A stretch of 64,000 nucleotides of DNA from Chryseobacterium limigenitum (GCF_900114875.1 NZ_FPKW01000002.1:310001-374000); one strand, 5' to 3'. Counted from the stretch's first letter, positions 52,563-61,745 are shown. Translations and numbers: made by a program. The notes: generated by a model from the letters alone, not told the origin.

Positions 52563-52596
52563 AAAACTTCTCTCTCGCGGAGAAGTTTTATTTTTG
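52563..52596 (+). promoter_or_regulatory. Terminator hairpin overlapping a -7 promoter element
   Basis: AAAACTTCTC (52563-52572), 7-nt loop, GAGAAGTTTT (52580-52589), followed by a T-run that terminates the SDR gene. The same bases 52589-52596 read TATTTTTG, an exact -7 box, 22 nt before the ATG of the next gene. Confidence 0.6.
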
Positions 52597-52617
52597 TGGC
52601 TTATTAATTTAAAACAG

Positions 52618-53451
52618 ATGAATATGAATTTCAGATTTTCAATAATATTTCTGATGCTTTTTGCATTGGGATTTTCGCAGGATCTTAAAGTGATGAGTTT
52701 CAACATCAGGCTTCAGGTAGAATCGGATAAGGAAAATGCATGGACAGAGAGAAAACAAGATGCAGTAGATTTATTGAATTATTATCATCCAGATTATTTC
52801 GGAGTTCAGGAAGCGCTTCCCGAACAGATGAAAGACATCAAAAGCGGATTGAAAAACTACGATTATGTTGGCGTTGGAAGAGATGATGGAAAAGAAAAAG
52901 GAGAATTTTCCGCTATATTCTATGATACAAACAGTCTTCAAGTCTTAAATTCAGGAACATTTTGGCTTTCCGAAACGCCTGAAAAACCATCAAAAGGTTG
53001 GGATGCCGCTTACAACAGAGTTTGTACGTATGCTGTTTTTAAAGATAAAAAATCAAAGAAAGAATTTTTAGCCATGAACCTTCACTTTGATCATATCGGA
53101 AATGTGGCAAGAGTGAAATCTGCAGATTTAATTTTAAAGAAAATCAAGGAAATCAATCCTAAAAATTTACCTGTAACATTGAGTGGAGATTTTAATTTAA
53201 CTGATGATACAGAACCGATTAAAATTCTTTCTCAAAATATGAAAGACAGTTTTTCTCATTCAGAAGCCAAACATTATGGTCCGGTGGGCACTTTTACAGC
53301 TTTCAATGTTAATGAAGTTCCGAAAGACAGAATCGACTATATTTTTGTAAAAGGCTTTAAAATAATATCTCACAGACACATCAATGACAGAAGAGAAAAT
53401 TTATTGTATCCTTCCGATCATTTTCCGGTCTTGGTTGATTTACAGTTTTAA
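52618..53451 (+). CDS. Exported endonuclease/exonuclease/phosphatase-family hydrolase
   Basis: 277-aa exported EEP-superfamily (DNase I-like) hydrolase. Signal peptide NFRFSIIFLMLFALGFSQ. Active-site blocks: LKVMSFNIRLQ (metal Asn), GVQEALPEQM (metal Glu), AMNLHFDHIGNVARVKSADL, LSGDFNLTDD (catalytic Asp/Asn) and YPSDHFPVLV (catalytic His). Substrates in the family include nucleic acids, phosphoinositides and sphingomyelin; this secreted form cannot be assigned. The start at 52618 (or ATG 52624) gives the signal peptide; the upstream in-frame ATG at 52504 would run through the terminator/promoter and is rejected. Confidence 0.88.
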   Translation: MNMNFRFSIIFLMLFALGFSQDLKVMSFNIRLQVESDKENAWTERKQDAVDLLNYYHPDYFGVQEALPEQMKDIKSGLKNYDYVGVGRDDGKEKGEFSAIFYDTNSLQVLNSGTFWLSETPEKPSKGWDAAYNRVCTYAVFKDKKSKKEFLAMNLHFDHIGNVARVKSADLILKKIKEINPKNLPVTLSGDFNLTDDTEPIKILSQNMKDSFSHSEAKHYGPVGTFTAFNVNEVPKDRIDYIFVKGFKIISHRHINDRRENLLYPSDHFPVLVDLQF

Positions 53452-53476
53452 TGGAAAATTTAAATTAAACCTATAT

Positions 53477-53513
53477 AATAAGCTTTATTCAATTGAATGA
53501 AGCTTATTTTTTT
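53477..53513 (+). terminator. Intrinsic terminator
   Basis: AATAAGCTTTATTCAA and TTGAATGAAGCTTATT pair over 16 bp (one wobble), followed by TTTTTT. Confidence 0.8.
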
Positions 53514-53861
53514 CTGATTTCTAGGTCATGCATTGTTATCGGGCTTCCTTGGCAATCTAATAGGTTTTGAATGAATTGCTTTTTTTAAATCGATCATCAT
53601 TTTATTTTTTTAATCAATCAATCAATTAGAACACTATTATCTAAGTTGTAAAATACTCTTTTACTGTTTGAAGATAATAAATATAAAGTTTCTTTTTATA
53701 ATGAAATTTGTTAATATTATTCTAATGTCGTGCTTGTATTTTAAATTGGAAGAATGGTTAAATTAAAGAAACTGAAAAACTTTTTAATGCAAAGCATCCC
53801 TAGATATTGCCATTTTTGTTACTTTTATGTTAAATTGAATACTTATTGTAAAATAATTGAA
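53514..53861. other. AT-rich intergenic region
   Basis: About 350 bp between a terminator and the M1 peptidase gene. It includes AATCAATCAATCAATT (a short tandem) near 53614. No RNA structure, repeat copy or exact TAnnTTTG box was found. In-frame codons from 53754 have no coding character. Confidence 0.5.
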
Positions 53862-55724
53862 ATGAGAGGGATAATTTTAGCGTTTGCTTTTGCAGTTTCT
53901 TGTCAGATTTCTGCGCAGGAATTATATATGCCGAGAAATATTAAGAAGGCTTATGAAAACGGGACAAGAGATATTTCCGGGGCTCCCGGGAAAAATTACT
54001 GGCAAAACAAAGGGATTTATAATGTTGAGGTAAAGGTTGATGCCAACACAAAAATCGTCTCGGGGAAAGAAACAATTGTTTATACCAACAACAGCCCGAA
54101 TGATCTGAATGAATTAGCGATAAGATTCGTAAATAATTTACATAAACCACAGGCTCCGAGATCGGGATTTACTTCAAAAGATTTTCTTTCGTCAGGTCTG
54201 CATATCAAATCTTTTATCGTAAATGGTGAAAAATACGTAGTCAATAGTGAAGATTGGGGAACGGTTGAAAAAGTAAAATTAAATTCAGTTTTAAAATCAA
54301 AATCGAAAGCTGAGGTTAGAATTGAATGGGAATATCCGTTATCCGTGCAAAGTGGAAGAGAAGGTCAAATTGATCCCGAAACTTTCTATGTTGCCTATTC
54401 TTTTCCAAGAATTTCTGTGTATGATGATTACAACGGTTGGGATATGCTTCCGCACTCCGACAGACAGGAGTTTTACAACGATTTTAATGATTATAATTTT
54501 GCAATTACAGCTCCGAAAAATTATGTGGTTTGGTCAACTGGAGATTTCTTAAATCCTGATGCTGTTCTTCAACCGGAATATTTAAAAAGATATAAATCTT
54601 CCTTAAAAAGTGACAAAGTACTACACGTTGCTACCGAACAGGAAATGAAATCAGGAAAAGTAACCAAGCAAAATAAATGGAATATCTGGAAATTTAAAGC
54701 CAATAATATTACCGATTTCTGCTTTGCATTAAGTAATCATTATGTTTGGGATGCGGCCAGTGTTCAGTTAAAAACGAAAAGAGCCAGCGTTCAGGCAGGT
54801 TATAAGGCCGGAGCAAAAGATTTTGAGCATTATGTGGAATGGATGCGTTACAACCTGGATTGGTTCTCAAAAAATTGGCCGGGTGTGGAATATCCTTATA
54901 ATGTTATGACAGCAATTCAGGGATATGCTGATATGGAATATCCAATGATGATCAATGATTCAACCGTTCCGGATAATTTTCAGGATGCGAGATTAACGGC
55001 AGATCACGAAATTGCACACACTTATTTCCCTTTCTACATGGGCATCAACGAAACGCGTTATGCTTTTATGGATGAAGGCTGGGCAACGACTTTGGAATAT
55101 TTAATCGGAATTGATGAAAATGGGGAAGCTGCAGCCAAAGAATTTTATCAAAATTTCAGGGTGAAAAAATGGATCAGCGATCCTTCTGCAGAACAAGATC
55201 AGCCGATTATTTCCATGAGTACGCAGGTAAGTGGAGCTGGTTATGGAAACAATTCTTATGTAAAAGCATCTCTGTCTTATTTAGCGTTGAAAGATTATCT
55301 TGGTGATGAAGTTTTCAAAAAAGCATTGCATCACTATATGGACAACTGGAATGGAAAACACCCAATTCCGTGGGATTATTTTTATTCTATGAATGCAGGT
55401 TCAGGAAAAAACCTGAATTGGTTCTTTAATAACTGGTTTTACACCAATAATTATATTGATTTAAAAATTGCCAACGTTTCTCAGCTGAATGATCTTTTAA
55501 CCGTTAATATTGATAATGTAGGCGGTTTTGCCATTCCTTTTGAAGCGATATTAACCTATGAAGACGGAACTGTGGAAAAACTTCATTTTTCACCATCACT
55601 TTGGGAAAAAGACCAAAAGCAGGCTGTTTTAACGATTCCTATTAAAAAGAAAGTGAAATCTGTGAATTTAGACGGTGGTCTTTTTATGGATTACACGCAG
55701 GCAGATAATTTTAAGAATTTATAG
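53862..55724 (+). CDS. Exported M1-family metallopeptidase
   Basis: 620-aa exported gluzincin aminopeptidase. Signal peptide MRGIILAFAFAVSCQISAQ supports ATG 53862; an ORF extension to 53754 would place 36 residues in front of it. The zinc site is HEIAH (382-386) with the third ligand Glu405 in FMDEGWATTLEYL, the HExxH-x18-E spacing of M1. The substrate-side motif that is GxMEN in classical M1 enzymes reads YADMEYPMM here, as in several Bacteroidota members. It probably trims peptides outside the inner membrane. It is monocistronic with a terminator. Confidence 0.92.
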   Translation: MRGIILAFAFAVSCQISAQELYMPRNIKKAYENGTRDISGAPGKNYWQNKGIYNVEVKVDANTKIVSGKETIVYTNNSPNDLNELAIRFVNNLHKPQAPRSGFTSKDFLSSGLHIKSFIVNGEKYVVNSEDWGTVEKVKLNSVLKSKSKAEVRIEWEYPLSVQSGREGQIDPETFYVAYSFPRISVYDDYNGWDMLPHSDRQEFYNDFNDYNFAITAPKNYVVWSTGDFLNPDAVLQPEYLKRYKSSLKSDKVLHVATEQEMKSGKVTKQNKWNIWKFKANNITDFCFALSNHYVWDAASVQLKTKRASVQAGYKAGAKDFEHYVEWMRYNLDWFSKNWPGVEYPYNVMTAIQGYADMEYPMMINDSTVPDNFQDARLTADHEIAHTYFPFYMGINETRYAFMDEGWATTLEYLIGIDENGEAAAKEFYQNFRVKKWISDPSAEQDQPIISMSTQVSGAGYGNNSYVKASLSYLALKDYLGDEVFKKALHHYMDNWNGKHPIPWDYFYSMNAGSGKNLNWFFNNWFYTNNYIDLKIANVSQLNDLLTVNIDNVGGFAIPFEAILTYEDGTVEKLHFSPSLWEKDQKQAVLTIPIKKKVKSVNLDGGLFMDYTQADNFKNL

Positions 55725-55743
55725 AAAAAATTAAATAAAGAAA

Positions 55744-55774
55744 AAATCCTTTTCAGACCGAAAAGGATTTTTTT
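55744..55774 (+). terminator. Intrinsic terminator
   Basis: AAATCCTTTTC and GAAAAGGATTT around a short AGACC loop, followed by T-run, 20 nt after the M1 peptidase stop. Confidence 0.85.
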
Positions 55775-55807
55775 TATGTTTAAATGTGTATTTGAAAAAT
55801 ATTTAAA

Positions 55808-56452
55808 TTATGATTCTGCAAAACCATTTTTAATAGCAAAAACTGCCAAACCGACACGCGTTTTTAAGTCTAATTTATCGCAAAGCTGATCTCTGTAACT
55901 TTCAACTGTTCTCGGACTGCAGCACATTTTATCGGCGATTTCTTTATAACTGAGCTCGGTTACAGTGTATCGTAGAAACTCTTTTTCGCGGTCAGAAATT
56001 CTTACACCATTTTCGGTACCTTTATCATTATTCATGTTGGAGAAAATGATCTTTGAAGCCCATTCCGGATAGAAAAAACCGTCTGAATTTAATTTAATAA
56101 GAGCGTTCTCAAGTTCCTTTGGGTGAGTGTTTTTCAGTAAATAACCTTTTGCTCCGTTTTTGATCATTTTAATGACACTTTTATCGTCGCCCTGCATGCT
56201 CAGCGCCATTACTTTGATGTTCGGATGATTCTCTTTCAGCCAGAATACGGTTTCGAAACCATCCATAATCGGCATACTGATATCTAAAAGGATGATATCC
56301 GGAATTTTGCTGTTATTTTCAAATTTCTGTATAAGATCTTTCCCGTTTTCAGCAACATAAATTACCTCAAAATCTTTAAAATTATCAATAATTCCTTCTA
56401 AAGCTTTTGCGATAAGTACGTGATCATCAACAATAACTATAGTTTTTTTCAT
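55808..56452 (-). CDS. NarL/FixJ-type response regulator
   Basis: 214-aa regulator. Receiver: IVDDHVLIAKAL (acidic pair), IPDIILLDISMPIMDGFETV (phosphoacceptor Asp), MALSMQGD, KGYLLKNTHPKEL (Lys). C-terminal LuxR-type helix-turn-helix: ISDREKEFLRYTVTELSYKE and MCCSPRTVESYRDQLCDKL. Its ATG overlaps the kinase stop by 4 nt. It is the last gene of the four-gene unit from 58454 and its effector. The targets are unknown. Confidence 0.93.
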   Translation of the reverse strand: MKKTIVIVDDHVLIAKALEGIIDNFKDFEVIYVAENGKDLIQKFENNSKIPDIILLDISMPIMDGFETVFWLKENHPNIKVMALSMQGDDKSVIKMIKNGAKGYLLKNTHPKELENALIKLNSDGFFYPEWASKIIFSNMNNDKGTENGVRISDREKEFLRYTVTELSYKEIADKMCCSPRTVESYRDQLCDKLDLKTRVGLAVFAIKNGFAES

Positions 56453-57234
56453 GGCTGTTTTTTTAAAATAATATTGAGTGTAGTTCCAAGGTTTTTCTGG
56501 CTTTCAAGGCTGAAATCTGCCCCGATGATTTCGGCTCTGTTTTTCATGTTGGTTAAACCGATTCCGTTTGAAGTAATCTTCGAGCGGTCGAATCCTAAGC
56601 CGTCATCCTTAATGTTTAATTCCCAAAGAGACTCATCAGAAGTGTTGAGATTAATGAAAATATTTTTACATTTTGCATGCTTTATACTGTTCTGAATGAA
56701 TTCCTGAGTAATTCTTAAAAGCATATTTTTCTGAACAAAGTCTAAATCAAGGTTTTCGAAATTATGCTGAAAATTTACTTTACACTTTTTAAAGCTGTTG
56801 GTATTGTCTACTTCTTCCTGTATTAAAGTTACGATTTCCTTTTGACTTATGTTGTCATCTGTCAATGTTTTTGAAAGACTCCTCAGATCCTGTAAAGATT
56901 GGTTGATGATCTGTGAAACCTGTTCTATTCTTTCGCTGACCTCGGGAACTTTATTTTCGTATAAAAGTTGCTGGGTGTAAAGGCTTACAAGTGTTAATTT
57001 TTGCCCGATATTATCATGAAGTTCACGCCCGATCTGCTGCATGGTTGCCTGCTGAATTTCCAGCTGTGTTGCGAGAAGTTCTTTCTGATGAATCTCGTTT
57101 TTTATTTCAATCTCATTTAAATATTCCTTTTTGCGCTGCTTATATTTTCTGATGTAAACCATAATAGCGGCGACAAACAACACAAAAAATATGTTGAATA
57201 GGATTAATGTTATTAAGAGTTCTGTTTTCCCCAT
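56449..57234 (-). CDS. Sensor histidine kinase (HisKA_3 type)
   Basis: 261-aa kinase of the NarX/DegS-like class. One N-terminal membrane helix (LLITLILFNIFFVLFVAAIMVY), then a helix leading to HisKA_3 with RELHDNIGQKLTLVSLYTQQ (phosphorylated His), and an ATPase domain with EFIQNSIKHAKC (N box), DDGLGFD (G1) and GIGLTNMKNRAEIIGADFSL (G2). It has no sensory domain of its own and its start overlaps the preceding seven-helix protein gene by 22 nt, which suggests that the membrane protein supplies signal input. Confidence 0.92.
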   Translation of the reverse strand: MGKTELLITLILFNIFFVLFVAAIMVYIRKYKQRKKEYLNEIEIKNEIHQKELLATQLEIQQATMQQIGRELHDNIGQKLTLVSLYTQQLLYENKVPEVSERIEQVSQIINQSLQDLRSLSKTLTDDNISQKEIVTLIQEEVDNTNSFKKCKVNFQHNFENLDLDFVQKNMLLRITQEFIQNSIKHAKCKNIFINLNTSDESLWELNIKDDGLGFDRSKITSNGIGLTNMKNRAEIIGADFSLESQKNLGTTLNIILKKQP

Positions 57235-57860
57235 ATAAATGAAATTGAGAATAATAAGTACATAACGATCCCGGAAATAAGGAAGTAAGCAAAATAAATA
57301 TTGTAGATTTCTCTATATGTCCTGATAAGAGGGAAAAATGTCCAGAAAGGTAAAGTTCCGATATAAAATAATGTTACTCCTAAATTGATATAAAACATTG
57401 GATTCTTACTGAAATTAAGAATATTTGATGAATTAATCTGCTTATAATATTCCATTACAACGAGTATCATCAAAATTAGGCATCCAAATGTATAATTGAT
57501 CGAAAACATTACATTATCGGTATCCAAAATGAATTCACTTGGTATAAATGAAAGTAAATAAATACCGGATAATATTAAAAATGTTTTCTGTTTTTCAAAC
57601 GATTTCGCGGCATAAAGCCAAAAGAAAAAGATAAATTGAACGGGAATTACAAAGTAGTTGTAGAATGCCTGTTTATTATAATCAATAAAAAGTGAACCCC
57701 ATTTTCCAATTGCTTCACACAGAAAAATAAATATTAAATAAAAAACAAAGTACTTCCAAGACTGATTTTTTATACGGTTATAATATAAAATTGAGATAAG
57801 CGCAGCGATACCCTCACTCCAGAACAAAGATTCATATATCACTTTTTGGAAGTCCGTCAT
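57213..57860 (-). CDS. Seven-helix membrane protein, possible sensor component
   Basis: 215-aa integral membrane protein with about seven hydrophobic segments, for example YFVFYLIFIFLCEAIG, YFVIPVQFIFFFWLYAA, FLILSGIYLLSFIPSEF, GCLILMILVVMEYY, YINLGVTLFYIGTLPFWTFF and FAYFLISGIVMYLLFSISF. No soluble domain, no known transporter motif. Its 3' end overlaps the histidine kinase gene by 22 nt, so the two are translated together. Similar small polytopic proteins adjacent to kinases may act as membrane input modules; I do not recognise a named family. Confidence 0.8.
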   Translation of the reverse strand: MTDFQKVIYESLFWSEGIAALISILYYNRIKNQSWKYFVFYLIFIFLCEAIGKWGSLFIDYNKQAFYNYFVIPVQFIFFFWLYAAKSFEKQKTFLILSGIYLLSFIPSEFILDTDNVMFSINYTFGCLILMILVVMEYYKQINSSNILNFSKNPMFYINLGVTLFYIGTLPFWTFFPLIRTYREIYNIYFAYFLISGIVMYLLFSISFIWGKQNS

Positions 57861-57896
57861 TGTGTTAGTTTAATATTGGATTAAATATAAAAAAAA

Positions 57897-58454
57897 TTAG
57901 AATGATTCTGTTACAGTATTATCAGGCGGAATAAGATTTCCGTGATTTTGAGACAAAATAGCTGTTAAAGATTTATTCATCGCCATTATTTCTCCCTGCC
58001 CTTCATTATTGTTTTCTTGATTGTACGTATTGGCGTCTAAAGGGTTGAAGTCATAACTTAAAATTTCTCCTTCAGCATTCCCCATTTTCAGTGTAGGAAC
58101 CATCACTAAAGTATGTTTTCCTGCGTAGTTTGTTCCGATCGGAGTGTTTTCCATGATATCCCAGTTGTCTGCCTGTGGATATGCTGCATAATAAAATCTA
58201 ACGCCCAGATCATTTTCAGTAATTCCTGAGTCTACTTTTTTCGCTTCATTCTCAATGTCTGAAATGAATTTTTTCAAGGTTGCTAAATCGAAACGGATAG
58301 AATGAGCGTCTTCAATCCCGAACTTAGTATTAATTGCAGTTAATTGATTATTACGGTAGTTATCAATTAATTTTTGAACAAATGATGAAGACATCGTGTT
58401 GGGAGTACCGGTTGACTCGATGGTGCCTCCGTTAAAGATAGGTTTTGTTTTCAT
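57897..58454 (-). CDS. Conserved hypothetical protein preceding a signalling unit
   Basis: 185-aa soluble protein without signal peptide. SIRFDLATLKKFISDIENEA, GVRFYYAAYPQADNW and HTLVMVPTLKMG recall a group of Flavobacteriia hypothetical proteins sharing a 'GvRfYfaayp ... tLvfvPt' core; I know of no function. The N-terminus is Gly/Thr/Ser-rich (NGGTIESTGTPNTMSSSF), and the C-terminus ends with AILSQNHGNLIPPDN. It lies 36 nt upstream of the seven-helix protein, same strand, and probably begins the unit that continues with the histidine kinase and regulator. Confidence 0.75.
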   Translation of the reverse strand: MKTKPIFNGGTIESTGTPNTMSSSFVQKLIDNYRNNQLTAINTKFGIEDAHSIRFDLATLKKFISDIENEAKKVDSGITENDLGVRFYYAAYPQADNWDIMENTPIGTNYAGKHTLVMVPTLKMGNAEGEILSYDFNPLDANTYNQENNNEGQGEIMAMNKSLTAILSQNHGNLIPPDNTVTESF

Positions 58455-58610
58455 AATGTTAGCTTTTATAGTAGAATGTTAGTTAGTATTGCAAATTTCG
58501 TAAATTTTTTATGTTAAATGATACGTTTTTTTCCTATTAATTCTCCGTGATTTTACGGATTGTTCTGTTTCATTTAAAGTATAAAGAGTTTAATAGAGTT
58601 TGTATAAACA

Positions 58611-58645
58611 AATAAGTGCCGCAGATTGGGTCTGCGGCACTTATT
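58611..58645. terminator. Terminator of clpB
   Basis: AATAAGTGCCGCAGA (58611-58625), loop TTGGG, and the exact 15-nt complement (58631-58645), 29 nt beyond the clpB stop on the minus strand. Confidence 0.85.
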
Positions 58646-58674
58646 ACAAAAATAATATATATGAAAAAAACTAC

Positions 58675-61269
58675 TTATTTTTCTGCAGGTCTGAACACCA
58701 AACCTGTTTCTTCGAAATAATCTAAAGTGATTCTGTCGCCTTCATTCACCGTTCCTGCAAGAATCTCTCTTGATAATTTATTTAAAACTTCCTGTTGAAT
58801 AACTCTTTTCAACGGTCTTGCCCCAAAAGCTGGATCATAACCTTTGTTCATTAAATAATCTACAGCATCCTGAGTGGCAGTCATAATGATATTTCGTTTT
58901 GCCAACAGATCATTATAACCTCTCAACTGATACTGAACGATTTTTCCGATTTCTTTTTTTCTTAGAGGCTGGAATAATACCGTCTCATCAATTCTGTTCA
59001 GGAATTCCGGACGTAAAGTCTGTTTCAATAAGTCGAAAACCTCAATTTTAGTTTTCTCAACAATTTCGTCCTGATTCTCTTCGGTAATATTCTCAAAATT
59101 TTCCTGAATGATGTGCGAACCTAAATTCGAAGTCATGATGATAATCGAGTTTTTAAAGTTCACCACTCTACCTTTATTATCCGTCAAACGACCGTCATCC
59201 AAAACCTGTAACAACGTGTTGAAAACATCAGGATGCGCTTTTTCAATTTCATCTAAAAGCACAACTGAATAAGGTCTTCTTCTCACTGCTTCCGTCAACT
59301 GACCGCCTTCATCATATCCCACATATCCCGGAGGCGCACCAACAAGCCTAGACACGCTGTGTCTTTCCTGATATTCACTCATATCAATTCTTGTCATATT
59401 GTTTTCATCGTCGAATAAAAATTCCGCCAATGCTTTTGCAAGCTCAGTTTTACCGACACCGGTCGTTCCTAAGAAAAGGAATGATCCGATTGGTTTTTTC
59501 TCGTCGCTCAATCCGGCTCTGTTTCTTCTGATCGCATCTGCAACCGCTGCAATTGCTTCTTCCTGACCTACAACTCTGTGATGAAGCTCAGTTTCAAGAT
59601 GCAATAATTTTTCTCTTTCAGATTGAAGCAACTTGGTAACAGGAATGCCTGTCCATTTTCCGATAACTTCGGAGATGTTGTCTGCGGTGACTTCCTCTTT
59701 AATCAATTCATTTTGATGGTTTTGCATCTCCAATTCTAGTTTTTGCAAAGCATCTTCCTTCTCTTTTATTTTTCCGTACTGAATTTCAGCAACTTTTGCG
59801 TAATCTCCTGCTCTTGAGGCTCTTTCTGCTTCTAATTTCAGAGATTCAATATCTTTTTTAATCTGGGTTAAATCCTCAGATTTTTGTTTTTCTTTAAGCC
59901 ATTTAGCATTAATTTCGTTTCTCTCCTCAGAAATTTTAGAAATATCTTCTTTTAAATGGTCAATTTTTGTCTGATTGCCTTCTCTTGAAATGGCTGCCAA
60001 TTCAATTTCCAGCTGCATCAGTTTTCTGTCTAAAACATCCAGTTCTTCAGGTTTTGAATTGATTTCCATTCTCAACTTAGCCGAAGCTTCGTCAATCAGG
60101 TCAATCGCTTTATCCGGTAAAAATCGGTCTGAAATATATCGTTGAGACATTTCCACGGCCGCAATAATCGCTTCGTCTTTGATTCTTACTTTGTGGTGAG
60201 CCTCATATTTATCTTTAATTCCACGAAGAATAGAAATTGCAGATTCAGTATCCGGTTCTTCCACCATCACTTTCTGGAAGCGTCTTTCTAAAGCTTTATC
60301 TTTTTCAAAATATTTTTGATATTCATTTAAAGTCGTTGCACCGATCGCTCTTAATTCTCCTCTTGCCAAAGCAGGTTTCAGGATATTTGCTGCATCCATC
60401 GCACCTTCACCACCTCCGGCTCCCACCAAAGTGTGGATCTCATCGATGAAAAGAATAATTTGTCCGTCGGATTTTGTAACTTCATTGATAACTGATTTTA
60501 ACCTTTCTTCAAATTCACCTTTATATTTTGCACCGGCGATCAAAGCTCCCATATCCAATGAATACAAAGTTTTATCCATTAAATTTTCAGGAATATCTCC
60601 GCTGATAATTCTGTGTGCAATTCCTTCTGCGATTGCGGTTTTACCAACACCAGGCTCACCAATTAATATTGGATTGTTCTTTGTTCTTCTTGAAAGAATT
60701 TGCAACACTCTCCTGATTTCTTCATCACGACCGATAACAGGATCTAATTTTCCCTCGGCAGCAAGTTCGTTGAAGTTCTTAGCGTATTTTTTTAAGGACT
60801 GATACGTTTCTTCCGAGCTTGCAGATGTCGCGGTGCTGCCTTTTCTTAATTCTTTAATTCCGCCTTCCAATAGACTTTTGGTTACGCCCATATCTTTCAG
60901 CATCTTCGAAACTTCTGAACTGGTTTCTAAAAGTGATAACCATAAATGTTCGATGGTCACAAATTCATCACCCATTTTTTTAGCGATGTTTGGAGCATCC
61001 AGCAAAACTTTATTTGCAGATTGTGAAAGATAAATATTTCCTCCCTGTACTTTTGGAAGCTTTTCTAAATTTTCACGGTTTCGCTCTCTTACCAAATTGG
61101 CATCTGCTTCAGATTTTTTTAATAAGAAAGGCGATATATTTTCATCTATCTGGAAAATTCCCTCCAATAAATGTTGAGGTTCAATACTTTGATTGCCGAA
61201 TTCCATAGCAACTTGCTGTGCCGCCTGGATGGCTTCCTGTGATTTTACTGTATATTGATTTAAGTTCAT
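58675..61269 (-). CDS. clpB: ATP-dependent disaggregase ClpB
   Basis: 864-aa Hsp100 chaperone that extracts polypeptides from aggregates with DnaK. The N-domain starts MNLNQYTVKSQEAIQAAQQ. NBD1 has GEPGVGKTAI (about 205) and Walker B ILFIDEIHTLVGAGG. The middle coiled coil (about 400-530) is intact, which separates ClpB from ClpA/ClpC. NBD2 has LFLGTTGVGKTELAK and VVLLDEIEKAHPDVF, and the pore loop is GYVGYDEGG. Length is standard. It is monocistronic; the 530-bp upstream region holds a 14-bp direct repeat that may be regulatory. Confidence 0.97.
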   Translation of the reverse strand: MNLNQYTVKSQEAIQAAQQVAMEFGNQSIEPQHLLEGIFQIDENISPFLLKKSEADANLVRERNRENLEKLPKVQGGNIYLSQSANKVLLDAPNIAKKMGDEFVTIEHLWLSLLETSSEVSKMLKDMGVTKSLLEGGIKELRKGSTATSASSEETYQSLKKYAKNFNELAAEGKLDPVIGRDEEIRRVLQILSRRTKNNPILIGEPGVGKTAIAEGIAHRIISGDIPENLMDKTLYSLDMGALIAGAKYKGEFEERLKSVINEVTKSDGQIILFIDEIHTLVGAGGGEGAMDAANILKPALARGELRAIGATTLNEYQKYFEKDKALERRFQKVMVEEPDTESAISILRGIKDKYEAHHKVRIKDEAIIAAVEMSQRYISDRFLPDKAIDLIDEASAKLRMEINSKPEELDVLDRKLMQLEIELAAISREGNQTKIDHLKEDISKISEERNEINAKWLKEKQKSEDLTQIKKDIESLKLEAERASRAGDYAKVAEIQYGKIKEKEDALQKLELEMQNHQNELIKEEVTADNISEVIGKWTGIPVTKLLQSEREKLLHLETELHHRVVGQEEAIAAVADAIRRNRAGLSDEKKPIGSFLFLGTTGVGKTELAKALAEFLFDDENNMTRIDMSEYQERHSVSRLVGAPPGYVGYDEGGQLTEAVRRRPYSVVLLDEIEKAHPDVFNTLLQVLDDGRLTDNKGRVVNFKNSIIIMTSNLGSHIIQENFENITEENQDEIVEKTKIEVFDLLKQTLRPEFLNRIDETVLFQPLRKKEIGKIVQYQLRGYNDLLAKRNIIMTATQDAVDYLMNKGYDPAFGARPLKRVIQQEVLNKLSREILAGTVNEGDRITLDYFEETGLVFRPAEK

Positions 61270-61431
61270 ATTTTTATATTTTTTGTAATGGTTAAGTTCG
61301 TATTAATTTTTCTAAAAACATCAAGAAACCAAATTTTAAGGCTCAGTTTCTTAACGCTATCAATTATTTATCATTTAATTCGATTAGTTTATCGCAAAAA
61401 GCATTCTATTATTAAATTTTTAAATATTTGA

Positions 61432-61488
61432 GACAAAATTTCCGAATATTGCATTTTTAACGTAATGGTAACTTGACAAAATTTCCGA
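61432..61488. repeat. 14-bp direct repeat upstream of clpB
   Basis: GACAAAATTTCCGA occurs at 61432-61445 and 61475-61488, 43 bp apart (about four helical turns), 163-219 bp before the clpB start. On the clpB strand each reads TCGGAAATTTTGTC, close to a -7 box (AAATTTTG versus TAnnTTTG). Possible tandem regulator sites or promoters. Confidence 0.45.
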
Positions 61489-61667
61489 TAATTAAAAATT
61501 TTATTTAAAATGATGGAAAAGTCGTCATATTATAAATCGTAAAAATAGCGCAGAGAAAATTCCTCTCCTTTGTGGGGTGACGAAAATTAAAAGAATTTTT
61601 GACGGGTGTTTTAAAAATGAAAGCTATAAGTTTCGGCTAAAGCCCGTTCCTATTGATAACTCTCTCC

Positions 61668-61745
61668 TAGCTTAGTGGAACGCCTTAGCGAACGAAAATA
61701 TACACAATACTTCAAATAAAAACTTTGTGACCATTGCGTTAAAAA
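61668..61745. repeat. Dispersed repeat, family B (copy 2)
   Basis: 78-bp block TAGCTTAGTGGAACGCC...GCGAACGAAAAT...CAAATAAAAACTTTG...CATTGCGTTAAAAA, collinear with 46120-46197. It is preceded by AGTTTCGGCTAAAGCCCG (from 61630), resembling the stem of the hairpins at 12066 and 22855. Between these and 61500 the 530-bp clpB/TetR gap shows nothing else. Confidence 0.55.

Noticed and set aside
52504..52617. N-terminal extension of the EEP-family hydrolase
   Set aside because: Runs through a terminator hairpin and a -7 box and would bury the signal peptide inside the protein.
53754..53861. N-terminal extension of the M1 peptidase
   Set aside because: Places 36 unrelated residues before a complete signal peptide.
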